Assembly (NCBI RefSeq): GCF_021532655.1
Contig: NZ_JAKGAS010000009.1
Span: 86,381 to 150,380, forward strand
Length of the DNA: 64,000 nt
DNA from: Paraglaciecola algarum
GTDB taxonomy: Bacteria > Pseudomonadota > Gammaproteobacteria > Enterobacterales > Alteromonadaceae
Reading direction: 5' to 3'
The position numbers and the translations under genes were made by a program. A model generated the notes under the pieces. That model did not search any database and was not told the origin of the DNA. It worked only from the letters and a program-made list of their open reading frames with translations. Below, piece by piece: positions 9,901-19,313 of the stretch (position 1 is the first letter of the stretch; every line of letters starts with the position of its first letter).

Positions 9901-10090
9901 AGCCAGTGGTCGTCTTGATGCGAGTATCTCCTACAAATTATCTGATAATATGAATGTGAAACTAAACGTTCAGAACCTCACTGATGAGGATCAGGTAACA
10001 CAGATGGAAATATTAGATGATGTCTTTGTTAAACGTGCAGTGTTTGTAACGGATCGTCGTTATAGCCTTCACTTTAGTATGACTTTTTAA
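6959..10090 (+). CDS. TonB-dependent receptor of the xylan/uronate locus
   Basis: A large outer-membrane receptor (1043 aa as drawn). The real signal peptide seems to begin at residue 26 (MFKKSILAAAIISCTSQAYA), where the ATG at 7034 follows a GAGG by about 10 bases; the first 25 residues would be an odd hydrophilic extension. It then shows EIISVTGQRQS (TonB-box region), a plug with the motif VPSTSLLEILQRVPGV, and a long barrel ending RYSLHFSMTF. It resembles the 900-1100-residue receptors that Alteromonadales and Xanthomonadales use for oligosaccharides. Its promoter has three palindromic operators and it is followed in the same direction by two halogenase-like genes. A ligand from glucuronoxylan is likely from the neighbouring GH67 and GH51 genes. 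Confidence 0.88.
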   Translation: MSKFNSLKPLILPNHRKVGKNEASPMFKKSILAAAIISCTSQAYAQQNTNQDTDELEIISVTGQRQSLADALELKREDTTIGDSIVLDEAGKVPSTSLLEILQRVPGVTMNRVRAGAEGSPDGFSFEGSGAQVRGLTKTKTLVNGHAVYSANGGNGLSWNDIGPELLKTVTVYKASRADLVEGGVAGTVNLETKMPFDYEGFHGSLSATADYGDFSDALTPALSGLISDRFDTDIGEIGVLVDLAYSKIESFDSNLINPPYYANNYNGNRVYVPSGVRQTHDEFSRIRKGYYAAVQWKPLDNLEVHHTTFASEKASNRHSLIMTNETNGQVGIFDGAEFDNNNVFVRGAIGSNNLTSGLAVSSERSYRPAFGKTSDHVTGFKYIEDNWELSGSYQFTNARAHFGKYGIGSSVTNGNNIIQTNIDVSGDRQIIDFNGQELSTAPEDTGFSKFTWLNSRTDSKTHAAHIDAIIHIDGDFFKQVKFGARTENRNEADSFIGSWWSATGRDWNGVPRGDVGSATDGDFYHEEFSDFFKGDIPSLGSVWLGTPELNQNDNFNRFIDTYASCGPNLHYQCSDPEASTALYEDRTLNNTPEWYETFYKSRNAYFMVGFEQDGNSAFTTFSGNFGLRYVKYDVESIGNFTFVDESRYYANQADADASLAAMGGIEGALAWQEANEGIQPPLTRESVGYSIDRRGSFSNDYILPSFNIKFEPADDWVARYAFTKTLTAPNSSQIRARGNASVQTTVNPINEQLDLQYPEDDISVPSVFAGYANSSGNPFLEPEIALNHDFSLEWYPKEGSSVSLSLFHKTVENYITFNNFSGPASGFFSEEDLPQSKIADENVDDSVFLDGNISSRTNFNADEDTIISGFELAGRTYFDQLDGWMSGFGIDANVTYINNDAPDAFALDINGDKLVVPVIGLSEWTYSSTLLYDLDSISARIAYNWRDDYLTTTNDGSSTRVYQDPFSGDDIQIGLPVYAKASGRLDASISYKLSDNMNVKLNVQNLTDEDQVTQMEILDDVFVKRAVFVTDRRYSLHFSMTF

Positions 10091-10161
10091 GGCAAGCGGT
10101 TTTAAGGTAAGCGGTAAAGATGCTCTTAAGCAAACTTAACTAATGTGATACGAGGTATAGA

Positions 10162-11715
10162 ATGACTAAGAGTGTCTTAATTGTTGGCGGGGGAACCGCC
10201 GGTTGGACAACTGCCGCATACATGGCGCAGATGTTAGCAGCAGACACCCCTGGAGGGGTGTCTATCACGTTAGTAGAATCTGACGAAATTGGTATCCTAG
10301 GTGTTGGTGAGGGTACCTTTCCTATTATTCGTAAAACAATGCGCACTATTGGCATTGATGAAAGTGAACTTATTCGTGATGCGAATGCCACATTTAAACA
10401 AGGCATTCGCTTTAATAATTGGAAAAAAAATCCGGCGGATGATCCGGAGAATAGCTATTTTCATCCTTTTCAAGTGGCTTCTCAACACACAGATATGGAT
10501 CTTTTGCCTTATTGGTTGCTTGGCGTTGCCGGCGATGTGCCGTGGGCTGAGGCTTGTACAGTGCAAGAGCGAGTGGTTGATGGCAAACTTGCCCCCAAAT
10601 TAATTACTCACCCTAATTACGATGGACCTCTTAATTACGCCTATCATTTTGATGCGTCTAAATTTGCTGAAGTTCTTCGTCGCCGAGCGATGGTTATGGG
10701 AGTCAAACGCTTAATTGACACCATAGAAGATGTCAAACTTGATGAGCATGGCGCAATTTCTTATGTTCAAGGGCGCACCCATGGCGAACTTAAAGCTGAT
10801 TTATATATCGACTGTACCGGCTTTAGAGCCCTCTTAATTGGTAAAGCACTCGGTTCGGAGTTGACCTCATTTAAAAATGAACTCTTTTGTGACCGCGCTG
10901 TAGCTATGCAAATACCTTATGAACATCCCAACACCCCCATCCCATCGTGTACTTATACCACAGCTAAAGAGTCAGGCTGGATTTGGGATATAGGTCTACA
11001 TGACCGTCGAGGTCTCGGTTACGTGTATTCTTCAAAATATTGTAGTGATGATGAAGCACTAGCCACATTAAAAAAACACATTGGTCCAGCAGCCGATAAT
11101 AAACAACATAAAGTACTCCCATTTGAGCCGGGTATTAGAAAAACCCAATGGCATAAAAACTGTGTAGGTATTGGCCTATCTGTAGGGTTTATTGAGCCTT
11201 TAGAAGCCACTGGTATTAGTTTTGCTGAAATTGCCGCTTTAATGTTATGTAATTTATTTCCTTGGTCAGGCGATTATGAACATTCAGCGACACAATTTAA
11301 TAAAGCAATGACCACACGTTTTGAACATGTAAAAGATTTTATAAAGCTGCATTACTATTTAAGCGATCGTAATGACACTCAATTTTGGCAGGATAACCGT
11401 TCGCCAGACTCTGCTTCCGATTACCTAAAAAGAAAATTAGAGCAATGGCGACATCGCCCGCCGTCTTTTCTAGATATTGATCTTAGCCATGATATTTTTG
11501 ATGAAAATAGTTGGCAATATATTCTTTATGGCATGGGCTTTAAAACCGATATTTCGGCTAGAGCAGATGCACTGCGCTTTTACGACGAAGCAAAACGTGA
11601 ATTTGAAAGTATTCGACAACAAAGTAAAAATGCCATGTCAGCCGTCCCTACTCATCGAGACTTAATCAATGAAGTGATTAAAACAGGCTTTCGCCCCAAG
11701 AAAATGCCAAGGTAA
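10162..11715 (+). CDS. Tryptophan-halogenase-like flavoprotein 1
   Basis: A 517-residue member of the flavin-dependent tryptophan halogenase (PrnA) family. The N-terminal FAD motif is LIVGGGTAGWTTA. Lys79, in the segment TFKQGIRF, falls at the same number as the catalytic Lys79 of PrnA, and EPLEATGIS holds a Glu (348) like PrnA Glu346. The family's WxWxIP motif appears as GWIWDIG, with Gly in place of Pro. It starts 71 bases after the receptor and overlaps the next halogenase by one base (TAATG), so the three genes probably form one operon. Such genes are repeatedly found beside TonB receptors, but their natural substrate is unknown; no pathway role is proven. Confidence 0.82.
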   Translation: MTKSVLIVGGGTAGWTTAAYMAQMLAADTPGGVSITLVESDEIGILGVGEGTFPIIRKTMRTIGIDESELIRDANATFKQGIRFNNWKKNPADDPENSYFHPFQVASQHTDMDLLPYWLLGVAGDVPWAEACTVQERVVDGKLAPKLITHPNYDGPLNYAYHFDASKFAEVLRRRAMVMGVKRLIDTIEDVKLDEHGAISYVQGRTHGELKADLYIDCTGFRALLIGKALGSELTSFKNELFCDRAVAMQIPYEHPNTPIPSCTYTTAKESGWIWDIGLHDRRGLGYVYSSKYCSDDEALATLKKHIGPAADNKQHKVLPFEPGIRKTQWHKNCVGIGLSVGFIEPLEATGISFAEIAALMLCNLFPWSGDYEHSATQFNKAMTTRFEHVKDFIKLHYYLSDRNDTQFWQDNRSPDSASDYLKRKLEQWRHRPPSFLDIDLSHDIFDENSWQYILYGMGFKTDISARADALRFYDEAKREFESIRQQSKNAMSAVPTHRDLINEVIKTGFRPKKMPR

Positions 11716-13256
11716 TGACTAAATATGAATCTTACAAAACAAAGATGAGTAATAAACCCAAAGTAAAAAATGTGGTGATTGTTGGCGGCGGTACATCCGG
11801 TTGGATGTGTGCTGCAGCGATTGCTCGAACTGCGCCCCCCCATACAAACATCACCTTAATTGAATCCGAAGATATAGGAGTGATAGGTGTCGGTGAAGCC
11901 ACTATACCAACACTATTAGAATTTAATGACTTTCTCGGATTACAAGAAAATGATGTGCTACGGGAATGCCAAGGCACATTTAAGTTAGGCATCGATTTTA
12001 TTGATTGGTACAAAAAAGGCCAAAGTTACTTCCACCCTTTTGCATTATACGGTCGTGACACGCCAGAGTTTTCTTTTCATCAGCTGTGGTTACGTTTAAA
12101 ACAAATATCGACTGATACTGCTGGTGATATCGACGCCTACAATATTGGCACCGCAGCAGCCTACCTTGAGCGGTTTTCTCTCCAGCAAGGAGGGGCTAAT
12201 GCAATTTTGTCGACTATACGTCACGCCTACCATATTGATTCTAAAAAGTATGGGCAAATGTTACGCCGCTATGCTCAAAATAAAGGAGTAAAACGTATAG
12301 AGGAAATGGTCGTTAATGTTGATCAAAACCCTGCAACCGGAGACATCCAATCGGTCACCTTAAAAGATAACCAAATTGTTGCTGGTGAGCTGTTTATTGA
12401 CTGTAGTGGCTTTAAAGCATTACTCATTGATGGGGTCATGCAGAGCAAGTTTGTTGATTGGAGTCACTATTTACCTTGTGATCGTGCTATCGCCCTGCAA
12501 ACAAAACTTACAGCTCCCCCCGCTCCATATACCAAAGCCACCGCTGACTTAGCTGGATGGCGCTGGCGTATCCCCCTACAAGAGCGCGCTGGCAATGGAC
12601 ATGTTTATTCTAGTCAATTCATGCAACACGACCAAGCATTAGAGCGTTTAGTAAACCACGCCGAAGGTAAGGCCCTAACAGAACCATTACCCTTACAATT
12701 TTGTACCGGCCATAGGCAAAAATTTTGGGGTAGGAACTGTGTAGCAATAGGCCTTGCTGGAGGTTTTATCGAACCGCTTGAGTCTACCAGCATTCACCTT
12801 GCACAGATGGGCATTCAGGAGCTGATTAATTTGTGGCCCGGGCGCGGTTGCAATGATGCTGAAATAGCTCACTACAACCATATGATGACTGAAGACTACG
12901 AAAAAATCCGGGATTTTATAATACTCCACTATAAAACAACGCAACGAGAAGATACTCCATTTTGGCGTTACGTAAAAAACATGCCAATACCGGATACCTT
13001 GTCAGCCAAGATTGAAACGTTTCAACACAGTGGTCGAATTTTCACTGCTCCTAGAGACTTATTTAAAACACATAGTTGGTTGTCTGTTTTGGTGGGACAA
13101 GGCATTGTACCGAAACATTATGAAGCAGCGATTGATAGGATCCCAGAAAACGCTCTAATTCAAAATATGCAACACCTTAAAGAAGCAGTAAATAAAACTG
13201 CATTGGCCTTACCTACTCACGAAGCACATATCAACCGGATCTGTTCAAATAATTAA
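11715..13256 (+). CDS. Tryptophan-halogenase-like flavoprotein 2
   Basis: A second, diverged PrnA-family protein (513 aa). It has the FAD motif VVIVGGGTSGWMCA, the conserved catalytic-type lysine in GTFKLGIDF (Lys90, or Lys80 if translation begins at Met11), the intact WxWxIP motif (GWRWRIP) and EPLESTSIH with the Glu-Ser pair. Translation is probably coupled to the gene before it through TAATG. Having two paralogues that differ at WxWxIP suggests different substrates or a heteromeric pair rather than redundancy. The partner flavin reductase is not encoded nearby. Confidence 0.84.
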   Translation: MTKYESYKTKMSNKPKVKNVVIVGGGTSGWMCAAAIARTAPPHTNITLIESEDIGVIGVGEATIPTLLEFNDFLGLQENDVLRECQGTFKLGIDFIDWYKKGQSYFHPFALYGRDTPEFSFHQLWLRLKQISTDTAGDIDAYNIGTAAAYLERFSLQQGGANAILSTIRHAYHIDSKKYGQMLRRYAQNKGVKRIEEMVVNVDQNPATGDIQSVTLKDNQIVAGELFIDCSGFKALLIDGVMQSKFVDWSHYLPCDRAIALQTKLTAPPAPYTKATADLAGWRWRIPLQERAGNGHVYSSQFMQHDQALERLVNHAEGKALTEPLPLQFCTGHRQKFWGRNCVAIGLAGGFIEPLESTSIHLAQMGIQELINLWPGRGCNDAEIAHYNHMMTEDYEKIRDFIILHYKTTQREDTPFWRYVKNMPIPDTLSAKIETFQHSGRIFTAPRDLFKTHSWLSVLVGQGIVPKHYEAAIDRIPENALIQNMQHLKEAVNKTALALPTHEAHINRICSNN

Positions 13257-13387
13257 CACAGCCAAAGGTGCATGGCTGCAGTATGTCAAACAAACTCTTT
13301 CAGCAGGATATTAATGATATAACAGTCGCTAACTAAATCATTATTTTCATCGGTATTAACGATCTCCTGCATAGCAAAAGAAGCTAA

Positions 13388-14929
13388 TCAGTTATTCAAC
13401 TTAACCACAATTACTGATTTAGCTGGCAATTCAAAAGCGAAGTTGTCGTTAGAAGCCTTCACCTCAAATTGACGTGGCGCTAAATTATTTGGCTTATCAA
13501 AAGTATTGTGAGCGTCCATTTTAACATCCGTCAGAATTTGTCCTTTCACTCCTTGATACTTGCCATCAAGTCGAATGGTTTCTGCTTTATTTGGATCCAG
13601 ATTCACAAGTGTTAACCACTGCTCACCAGTCTTAGTGACGGCTGCGCTAGCACTGATTTTATCCACGCTATTTTCGCCTTCTCCGTATTTACCATTATTT
13701 TTTAATGTTAAAGGAAGATAGCTGGCATCTTGAAAAGGCACATGCATTTTAAACACGTGATAAGTCGGTGTTAATAACATTTTTTCCTTGTCAGTCAATA
13801 TCATGGCTTGCAACACATTTATCATCTGCGCAATATTACTCATCTGTACTCGTTTAGCGTATTTATGAAAAATATTTAAGTTTACCGCTGCAACTATGGC
13901 ATCACGTAAGCTATTTTGCTGGTAAAGAAATCCAGGTTCTCCTTCGCTCACATCAAACCAAGTGCCCCACTCGTCCACGTTAAATGCTACTTTTGCTTCA
14001 GGATCATATTTATCCATGATGGCAATGTTATCCATTAAGAACTTTTCGATTTTAACTGTATTAACCATAGTGGATAACCATTCACTTTCTGGAAAATCAA
14101 GAGCCGCGCCCTTCTTACCCCAGTCTCCCGTGGGCAAAGTGTAGTAATGATGACTAATGGCATCCATTTTTACCCCAGTTTTTTTGGCTTTTATCAGGGT
14201 TTCAGTCCAGTCTGTTTGAGCATTTTGTCCGCCACTGGCAATAAATAGCGGTGTATTGTCATGGGGAGTTTTAGCAAACGTTGCATAGTGTTTGTATAAG
14301 TCAGTGTAATACTCTGGCGTCATGTTTCCGCCACAACCCCAGGCTTCATTGCCAATAGCGAAATGATCGATTCGCCAAGGTTTATCTCGGCCATTTGCTC
14401 GTCTTTGATTAGCTAATGTCGAGTCACTATCAGAGGTCATATACTCCAACCACTGAGCCATTTCGGTCGGCGTACCGGTGCCAAGATTTCCATTTACATA
14501 GACTTCAGCATTAAGCATTTCGGCGAGATCTAAAAACTCATGGGTACCAAAACGGTTATCATCTATTACACCGCCCCAAGTGGTATTCACTCGCTTAGCT
14601 CTTTCTTCTTTTGGTCCAATGCCATCTTGCCAATGATATTCATCTGCAAAACAACCACCTGGCCAGCGTAACAAGGGTACTTGTAACTCTTTTAAAGCAG
14701 CTAAAACATCATTGCGGTAACCGTTAGTATTAGGGATCTCACTGTTTTCACCCACCCATATACCTTCATAAATACCACGACCAAGGTGTTCCATAAACTG
14801 ACCGTAAATATTTCGGTTAATTTTCGACGCAGGTTTATCGACATGAATATTAACCGTCACATCTGCTTCGCTTGGCAGGGTTGTAAGCGACAGACACAGA
14901 ATGCCAACCGCTAAAAATCGTTTAACCAT
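13388..14929 (-). CDS. GH51 alpha-L-arabinofuranosidase
   Basis: An exported GH51 enzyme of 513 residues that removes arabinofuranosyl side groups from arabinoxylan or arabinan fragments. It has a signal peptide (MVKRFLAVGILCLSL, cleaved before about residue 23). The acid/base Glu195 lies in AIGNEAWG and the nucleophile Glu320 in FNVDEWGTW, within a TIM barrel followed by a beta-sandwich. It is the third gene of the minus-strand operon GH67-esterase-GH51 (55 bases after the esterase). With the glucuronidase it points to glucuronoarabinoxylan oligomers as substrate. Confidence 0.92.
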   Translation of the reverse strand: MVKRFLAVGILCLSLTTLPSEADVTVNIHVDKPASKINRNIYGQFMEHLGRGIYEGIWVGENSEIPNTNGYRNDVLAALKELQVPLLRWPGGCFADEYHWQDGIGPKEERAKRVNTTWGGVIDDNRFGTHEFLDLAEMLNAEVYVNGNLGTGTPTEMAQWLEYMTSDSDSTLANQRRANGRDKPWRIDHFAIGNEAWGCGGNMTPEYYTDLYKHYATFAKTPHDNTPLFIASGGQNAQTDWTETLIKAKKTGVKMDAISHHYYTLPTGDWGKKGAALDFPESEWLSTMVNTVKIEKFLMDNIAIMDKYDPEAKVAFNVDEWGTWFDVSEGEPGFLYQQNSLRDAIVAAVNLNIFHKYAKRVQMSNIAQMINVLQAMILTDKEKMLLTPTYHVFKMHVPFQDASYLPLTLKNNGKYGEGENSVDKISASAAVTKTGEQWLTLVNLDPNKAETIRLDGKYQGVKGQILTDVKMDAHNTFDKPNNLAPRQFEVKASNDNFAFELPAKSVIVVKLNN

Positions 14930-14984
14930 TGCTATCTATACTCTTTGATATACGTTTTATTAATTTGAAATTGTATATTTATAT

Positions 14985-16916
14985 CTATAAATCAACTTCA
15001 AAAGGAGAAGCGGGCAAGCCTTCTTTATTAAATAAATTAGCATTAGCAGGCGAATGGGCCCAGCCATACCTTAACTTGCTAGGTACGGCAATGTCCGGGT
15101 GCCATACGATGACCTTATCTCCGACAATTTTACTTTTAGCCCAGATAAACTCACCTGTGTTATCTTTAATAGCAAAGCCAGTCAATTCTTCACCTTTGGC
15201 TTGCAAACCACTACCTAGATGCTTAAAACTAAGTGTTACTTTATTCCCCGTAACTTGAGCTGACGTAAACAACGGCCCTGAATACACTAGGTCTTTTTTG
15301 TAAGCTAACGCCTGAGCCGCTAATGCTAATCTTTCACCCACAGTTTTTTTATCCATTGGATGAATATCGTTCCATGCTCCTGAATCAATAATCACCGCCA
15401 TGGCTGTATTGGGCACTCGATCTAATGTTTTGAATTGGGCGTACCGTAACTCAGCCCAGTTGCTTTCCATTGGCGCCTCTTCAACAGGCATAAAGTCGGC
15501 TAATTGCACAAACAAAAATGGAAAATCACCTTGTTGCCATTTATCTCGCCACAAGTTAATCAGCTCAGGAAATAGAGTTTCATATTCTTGTGGACGGCCC
15601 GTATTTGACTCTCCTTGATACCAAATCACCCCTTTAATTTTTAAATTAAGTAGTGGGTGCAACATGGCCTGATAACACCCTAATGGTTCATTGTGAGCCA
15701 CAAATCGACTGGGGCTTGGTGCTTTAGACATGACACTACCGATTTGATATTTCCAGTCACCCGTTAAGTCAATTCTAGTGTCTGCAACTGTTAAATAATA
15801 AGGCATATCTGGGATAAATTGGCCATTATTATTGTTGACTCTAGCTCGAACCGTAATGATATTTTTACCGGCTTTTAGTATACCTTTAGGCACTTGATAA
15901 CGTCTTGGCGGGTATTGATAAGTGGTTTGTCCAACCTTAATACCATTAATATAGGTTTCGTCAGCGTCAACTATTGTGCCTAAACGCAAATAACCTGGCT
16001 CACCACCAATATTAGCTGGTAGAGTAATTTCTCGTTGAAACCACACCACCCCATATTTTACATCTATGCCCTGCTCTTGCCATACACCGGGTACTTTGTA
16101 TGTTAGCCACGCATCACTGTTGATATTGGGTTGTGACCAAGGAATGATCGCCTTAAGACCTAGGTCATTTTGGTTTAACTCAGCCATCCAGGCGTCAGAA
16201 TCTTGTTTATCCGCTGCTTGTATTGATTGTAAATACTTCTCGTCTTGTAAACCTTTGGCTTCTTTATACAAAGCTGGATATTTTTGTAAACTAGTCTCGT
16301 CCATCCAGCATTCGGCACCCGTTCCACCTTTATTGGAAGCTATGATCCCAATAGGTATATTTTCACTTTTTAATAATTCACGACCAAAGAAATAACCGAT
16401 TGCAGAATGATTCATCACATTTTGTGGTGTTGTTTCTTGCCACTCTCCAGCAGATAGATCCTCTAATGGTTGTTTGAATGTCATTTTGGTAGGCACGGTA
16501 AAATTTCTTAACAGTGGATAATTTGCTTGCGCTGGCTCTTCCGGAAACATTTCTTCAATCCGATACATAGGAATGCTCATGTTGGATTGTCCAGATGCAA
16601 TCCATACATCACCAAAATACACATCGGTTAATTCAACTTTGTTATTACCAGAAAACGAAATTTTATGGGGGCCACCAGCAGGCATAGACTTGAGCATAAT
16701 TTGCCACTTACCATTGCCTGCCTGCACACTGCCAACAAGTTTTCCGTCTAACTTAACTCGAATTTTTTCATTACTGTCTGACCAGCCCCAAAGTTTAACT
16801 TCGGTATCTCTTTGCAATACCATGCCATCTGACAACAACTTTGGCAGCCGAATATCAGCCCAAGCTTGTTGACCCAACAAGTTGCACAAGACAATAAAAT
16901 ATAAGTACTTTTTCAT
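14985..16916 (-). CDS. Exported SASA/SGNH-type carbohydrate esterase
   Basis: A 643-residue protein of the sialate O-acetylesterase (SASA) family. A signal peptide (ending QQAWA) precedes an N-terminal beta domain, then the SGNH-type block with Ser111 in the GQSNM motif, the later IWYQGESNTG block and NDIHPMDK, which supplies the likely Asp/His. Between the two esterase halves lies a jelly-roll insert resembling the sugar-binding domain of GH2 enzymes. Family members near xylan genes are usually acetylxylan esterases rather than sialate esterases, and that is the role I infer. The start is set by a strong AGAGGTGA, which lies in the last codons of the GH67 gene 2 bases away. Confidence 0.83.
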   Translation of the reverse strand: MKKYLYFIVLCNLLGQQAWADIRLPKLLSDGMVLQRDTEVKLWGWSDSNEKIRVKLDGKLVGSVQAGNGKWQIMLKSMPAGGPHKISFSGNNKVELTDVYFGDVWIASGQSNMSIPMYRIEEMFPEEPAQANYPLLRNFTVPTKMTFKQPLEDLSAGEWQETTPQNVMNHSAIGYFFGRELLKSENIPIGIIASNKGGTGAECWMDETSLQKYPALYKEAKGLQDEKYLQSIQAADKQDSDAWMAELNQNDLGLKAIIPWSQPNINSDAWLTYKVPGVWQEQGIDVKYGVVWFQREITLPANIGGEPGYLRLGTIVDADETYINGIKVGQTTYQYPPRRYQVPKGILKAGKNIITVRARVNNNNGQFIPDMPYYLTVADTRIDLTGDWKYQIGSVMSKAPSPSRFVAHNEPLGCYQAMLHPLLNLKIKGVIWYQGESNTGRPQEYETLFPELINLWRDKWQQGDFPFLFVQLADFMPVEEAPMESNWAELRYAQFKTLDRVPNTAMAVIIDSGAWNDIHPMDKKTVGERLALAAQALAYKKDLVYSGPLFTSAQVTGNKVTLSFKHLGSGLQAKGEELTGFAIKDNTGEFIWAKSKIVGDKVIVWHPDIAVPSKLRYGWAHSPANANLFNKEGLPASPFEVDL

Positions 16917-16918
16917 AT

Positions 16919-19102
16919 TTAATCACCTCTACCCGGAGCATTTGGGAACTTCATATTTTGATAGTAATCAAGAGGATGAGCAGGTGGGGTTAAACCATCG
17001 GGTAATGGGCGTTTAGCGAAAGATTGAAAGTAACTCACGCAAGCGTCTCGCCACCATTTAGCCTCTTGTTGATGTATGTTAAACACCATAGTTTGTTGTG
17101 CGAACAATAATGGGTCTATCCAAGGTTGCAGTTCACTCCATTGTTTGGCCATTTCTTCTACTTCACTGGCCCCTTGATAATAACGATGCACTAATTCATT
17201 CCATAAAGATCGTCCACTTGATTTGATGCTGTAGTCCCATGGAAGATGATGGAACCACAATAAAAACTCTTCAGGTGTGGTGCTGGGATCAGCTAAACGG
17301 CTTCTTAGTGGCTCGTGATATTGGGCCACGGCGTTTACGCCAGAAGGTGAGCGGTCAAATCCAATGCCCTGCTCATCAGCTTTATGATAGTAAACAGACG
17401 TCCAGTCCTCTCTACCGAGGTCTTTTATCCAAGGTCCAGGACCATAATGATGCCCCTCGTCCATAATGTGATGTAAACCCAGAGGGGTCATGTAATTCAC
17501 TGTTGTTTCCCGCGAAGACATCAGTAAATTGACTATTTTATCAACCGCTTGAGTATTTTGGGTCAAGGTCATTTGGGTCCATTCTTGGGCAATTTCCTCT
17601 GATGATAATTCGTGATCCCAAGCTAATCTGCCAAACGCATACCAGTTTGATTGCAACAGTACATTCCCAGTCCAGTTTCTATCTGACCCTATATTCGATA
17701 CACCAGCCATACCGCTAATGTTATTTTGGAAAAGTGAACCGTCCACCACTTTAGCTACGGTTGAACCTTTACCTTTAGCATAGGTATCTGTAGACAAAAC
17801 TTCTTTATACATAGGCCCTAAATATACGTTGTGGGTACTAAAGCCTAAATACTCTTGAGTAATTTGAAACTCCATCATAAGAGGTGTGTTGGGTGTTGCG
17901 CCAAATAACGGGCTAATAGGCTCTCTAGGTTGAAAATCAATCGGGCCATTTTTAACTTGTACTAAAACATTTGGTAAAAATTTACCATCAAGAGGCTTAA
18001 ACTCACTGTAGGCTTGTTTTGAACGTTCTTCATTTTTCTCATTGGCATATACAAATGCACGCCACATCACTATGCCACCATGGGGGGCTAAAGCTTCAGC
18101 CAGCATATTAGCCCCTTGGGCATGAGTCCGTCCAAAATCACCAGGACCTGGTTGACCTTCAGAGTTGGCCTTAACCAAAAAGCCACCAAAGTCGGGGATT
18201 TCAGCATAGATTTCTTTACTTTTTTGCTTCCACCAAGCTAACACTTCTGGCTTAGTTGGATCTGATGTTTCCAGGCCACCTATCAATTGAGGGGAGCTAA
18301 ATTTAACTGACAAATATACTTTCATACCATAAGAGCGAAAAACCTCAGCTAAGGCTTTTACTTTTTCTAAGTATTGTGGGGTTAGAATTAATGGATCTGC
18401 ATTCACGTTATTTAACACAGTACCATTGATACCAACCGATGCATTGGCCCGCGCATAATCATGGTATCTTTGGTAGATAAGCTCAGGTAACTTGTGCCAA
18501 TCCCAGATAGATTGACCTGCATAACCGCGCTCAACATGCCTATCTAAATTATCCCAATGATTCAAAACACGTACTGAAATTTTAGGAGATGAGAATATGT
18601 TTAAAGATACTATTGATTGCCTAGTTTGCACTAACCTAAGTAAATGGTAGGTGCCATACAAAGTCGCGACGTCAGTCTTACCAGTAATTAATACTTTCTT
18701 TTGGCCATTTTCACTAAATCCATAGATCAAATAGTCTTCATCTGTCTTAAACTCTTTGCCATCGGTAGCATTATTACGTAAAGCTTCAGGAAGTTCTGCT
18801 AGATTAGCCACTAACAAGCTAGCGTCTCCTTGTTGGCTATCAACTGCCTGATTACCTAACATGCTTGAAAAAGCATAGGTTAACTCTTGGCGAATAACCT
18901 TATCGGTAGATGAGTTTCCTGCGACATGCCAATGACTAAGTTGTTGGCTATAGCTCGCTCGCTGTTCGAGATGACTAATATAGTCATATTTCAACCACAA
19001 ACGATACCCATCGTCACCAGACAATATGGAAGAAGCGTGAGATAAATGACTCACCAGCAAAACAATACAAGCTAAAACACCCGTTACTTTCAATTTATTC
19101 AT
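16919..19102 (-). CDS. GH67 alpha-glucuronidase
   Basis: A 727-residue exported enzyme that releases (4-O-methyl)-D-glucuronic acid from the non-reducing end of xylo-oligosaccharides. A signal peptide (MNKLKVTGVLACIVLLVSHL) precedes an N-terminal beta domain and the TIM barrel. Glu315 (KANSEGQPGPG), Asp389 (NGPIDFQPREP) and Glu417 (QITQEYLG) match the catalytic Glu292, Asp365 and Glu393 of Cellvibrio GlcA67A, with almost the same spacing (74 and 28 residues here). It is the first gene of an operon with the esterase and GH51. The released uronate fits the mannonate and gluconate genes next door. Confidence 0.95.
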   Translation of the reverse strand: MNKLKVTGVLACIVLLVSHLSHASSILSGDDGYRLWLKYDYISHLEQRASYSQQLSHWHVAGNSSTDKVIRQELTYAFSSMLGNQAVDSQQGDASLLVANLAELPEALRNNATDGKEFKTDEDYLIYGFSENGQKKVLITGKTDVATLYGTYHLLRLVQTRQSIVSLNIFSSPKISVRVLNHWDNLDRHVERGYAGQSIWDWHKLPELIYQRYHDYARANASVGINGTVLNNVNADPLILTPQYLEKVKALAEVFRSYGMKVYLSVKFSSPQLIGGLETSDPTKPEVLAWWKQKSKEIYAEIPDFGGFLVKANSEGQPGPGDFGRTHAQGANMLAEALAPHGGIVMWRAFVYANEKNEERSKQAYSEFKPLDGKFLPNVLVQVKNGPIDFQPREPISPLFGATPNTPLMMEFQITQEYLGFSTHNVYLGPMYKEVLSTDTYAKGKGSTVAKVVDGSLFQNNISGMAGVSNIGSDRNWTGNVLLQSNWYAFGRLAWDHELSSEEIAQEWTQMTLTQNTQAVDKIVNLLMSSRETTVNYMTPLGLHHIMDEGHHYGPGPWIKDLGREDWTSVYYHKADEQGIGFDRSPSGVNAVAQYHEPLRSRLADPSTTPEEFLLWFHHLPWDYSIKSSGRSLWNELVHRYYQGASEVEEMAKQWSELQPWIDPLLFAQQTMVFNIHQQEAKWWRDACVSYFQSFAKRPLPDGLTPPAHPLDYYQNMKFPNAPGRGD

Positions 19103-19125
19103 TTGTTACCCAATTACAATCTAAT

Positions 19126-19155
19126 AGTTAACGTTTTAATAATTAAAACGTTTTA
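19126..19155. promoter_or_regulatory. Palindromic operator pair before the GH67 operon
   Basis: TAAAACGTTTTA (19144-19155) is a perfect 12-bp palindrome, and GTTAACGTTTTAA (19127-19139) is a second, weaker copy. They lie 25-55 bases before the GH67 start. The CG-centred form suggests a LacI-family site but differs from both other operator types in this window. Confidence 0.5.
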
Positions 19156-19313
19156 TCTATGGCACTCTAAGTATTAGCCCATTGTTCACTCTTTTGATTA
19201 ACAAGTTGTTTTATTTTTTTTACAACCAGTTTATAAAAATTGTTAATTGATGAATAGCCTTTGCCTTCCTTGTAGACTTGGGGCAGCATCTATATGTAAT
19301 CGTTATCACTCTT

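Noticed and set aside
13257..13387. Possible terminator CAGCC...GGCTG after the second halogenase
   Set aside because: The 5-bp stem with a 10-base loop and no T run is too weak to claim.
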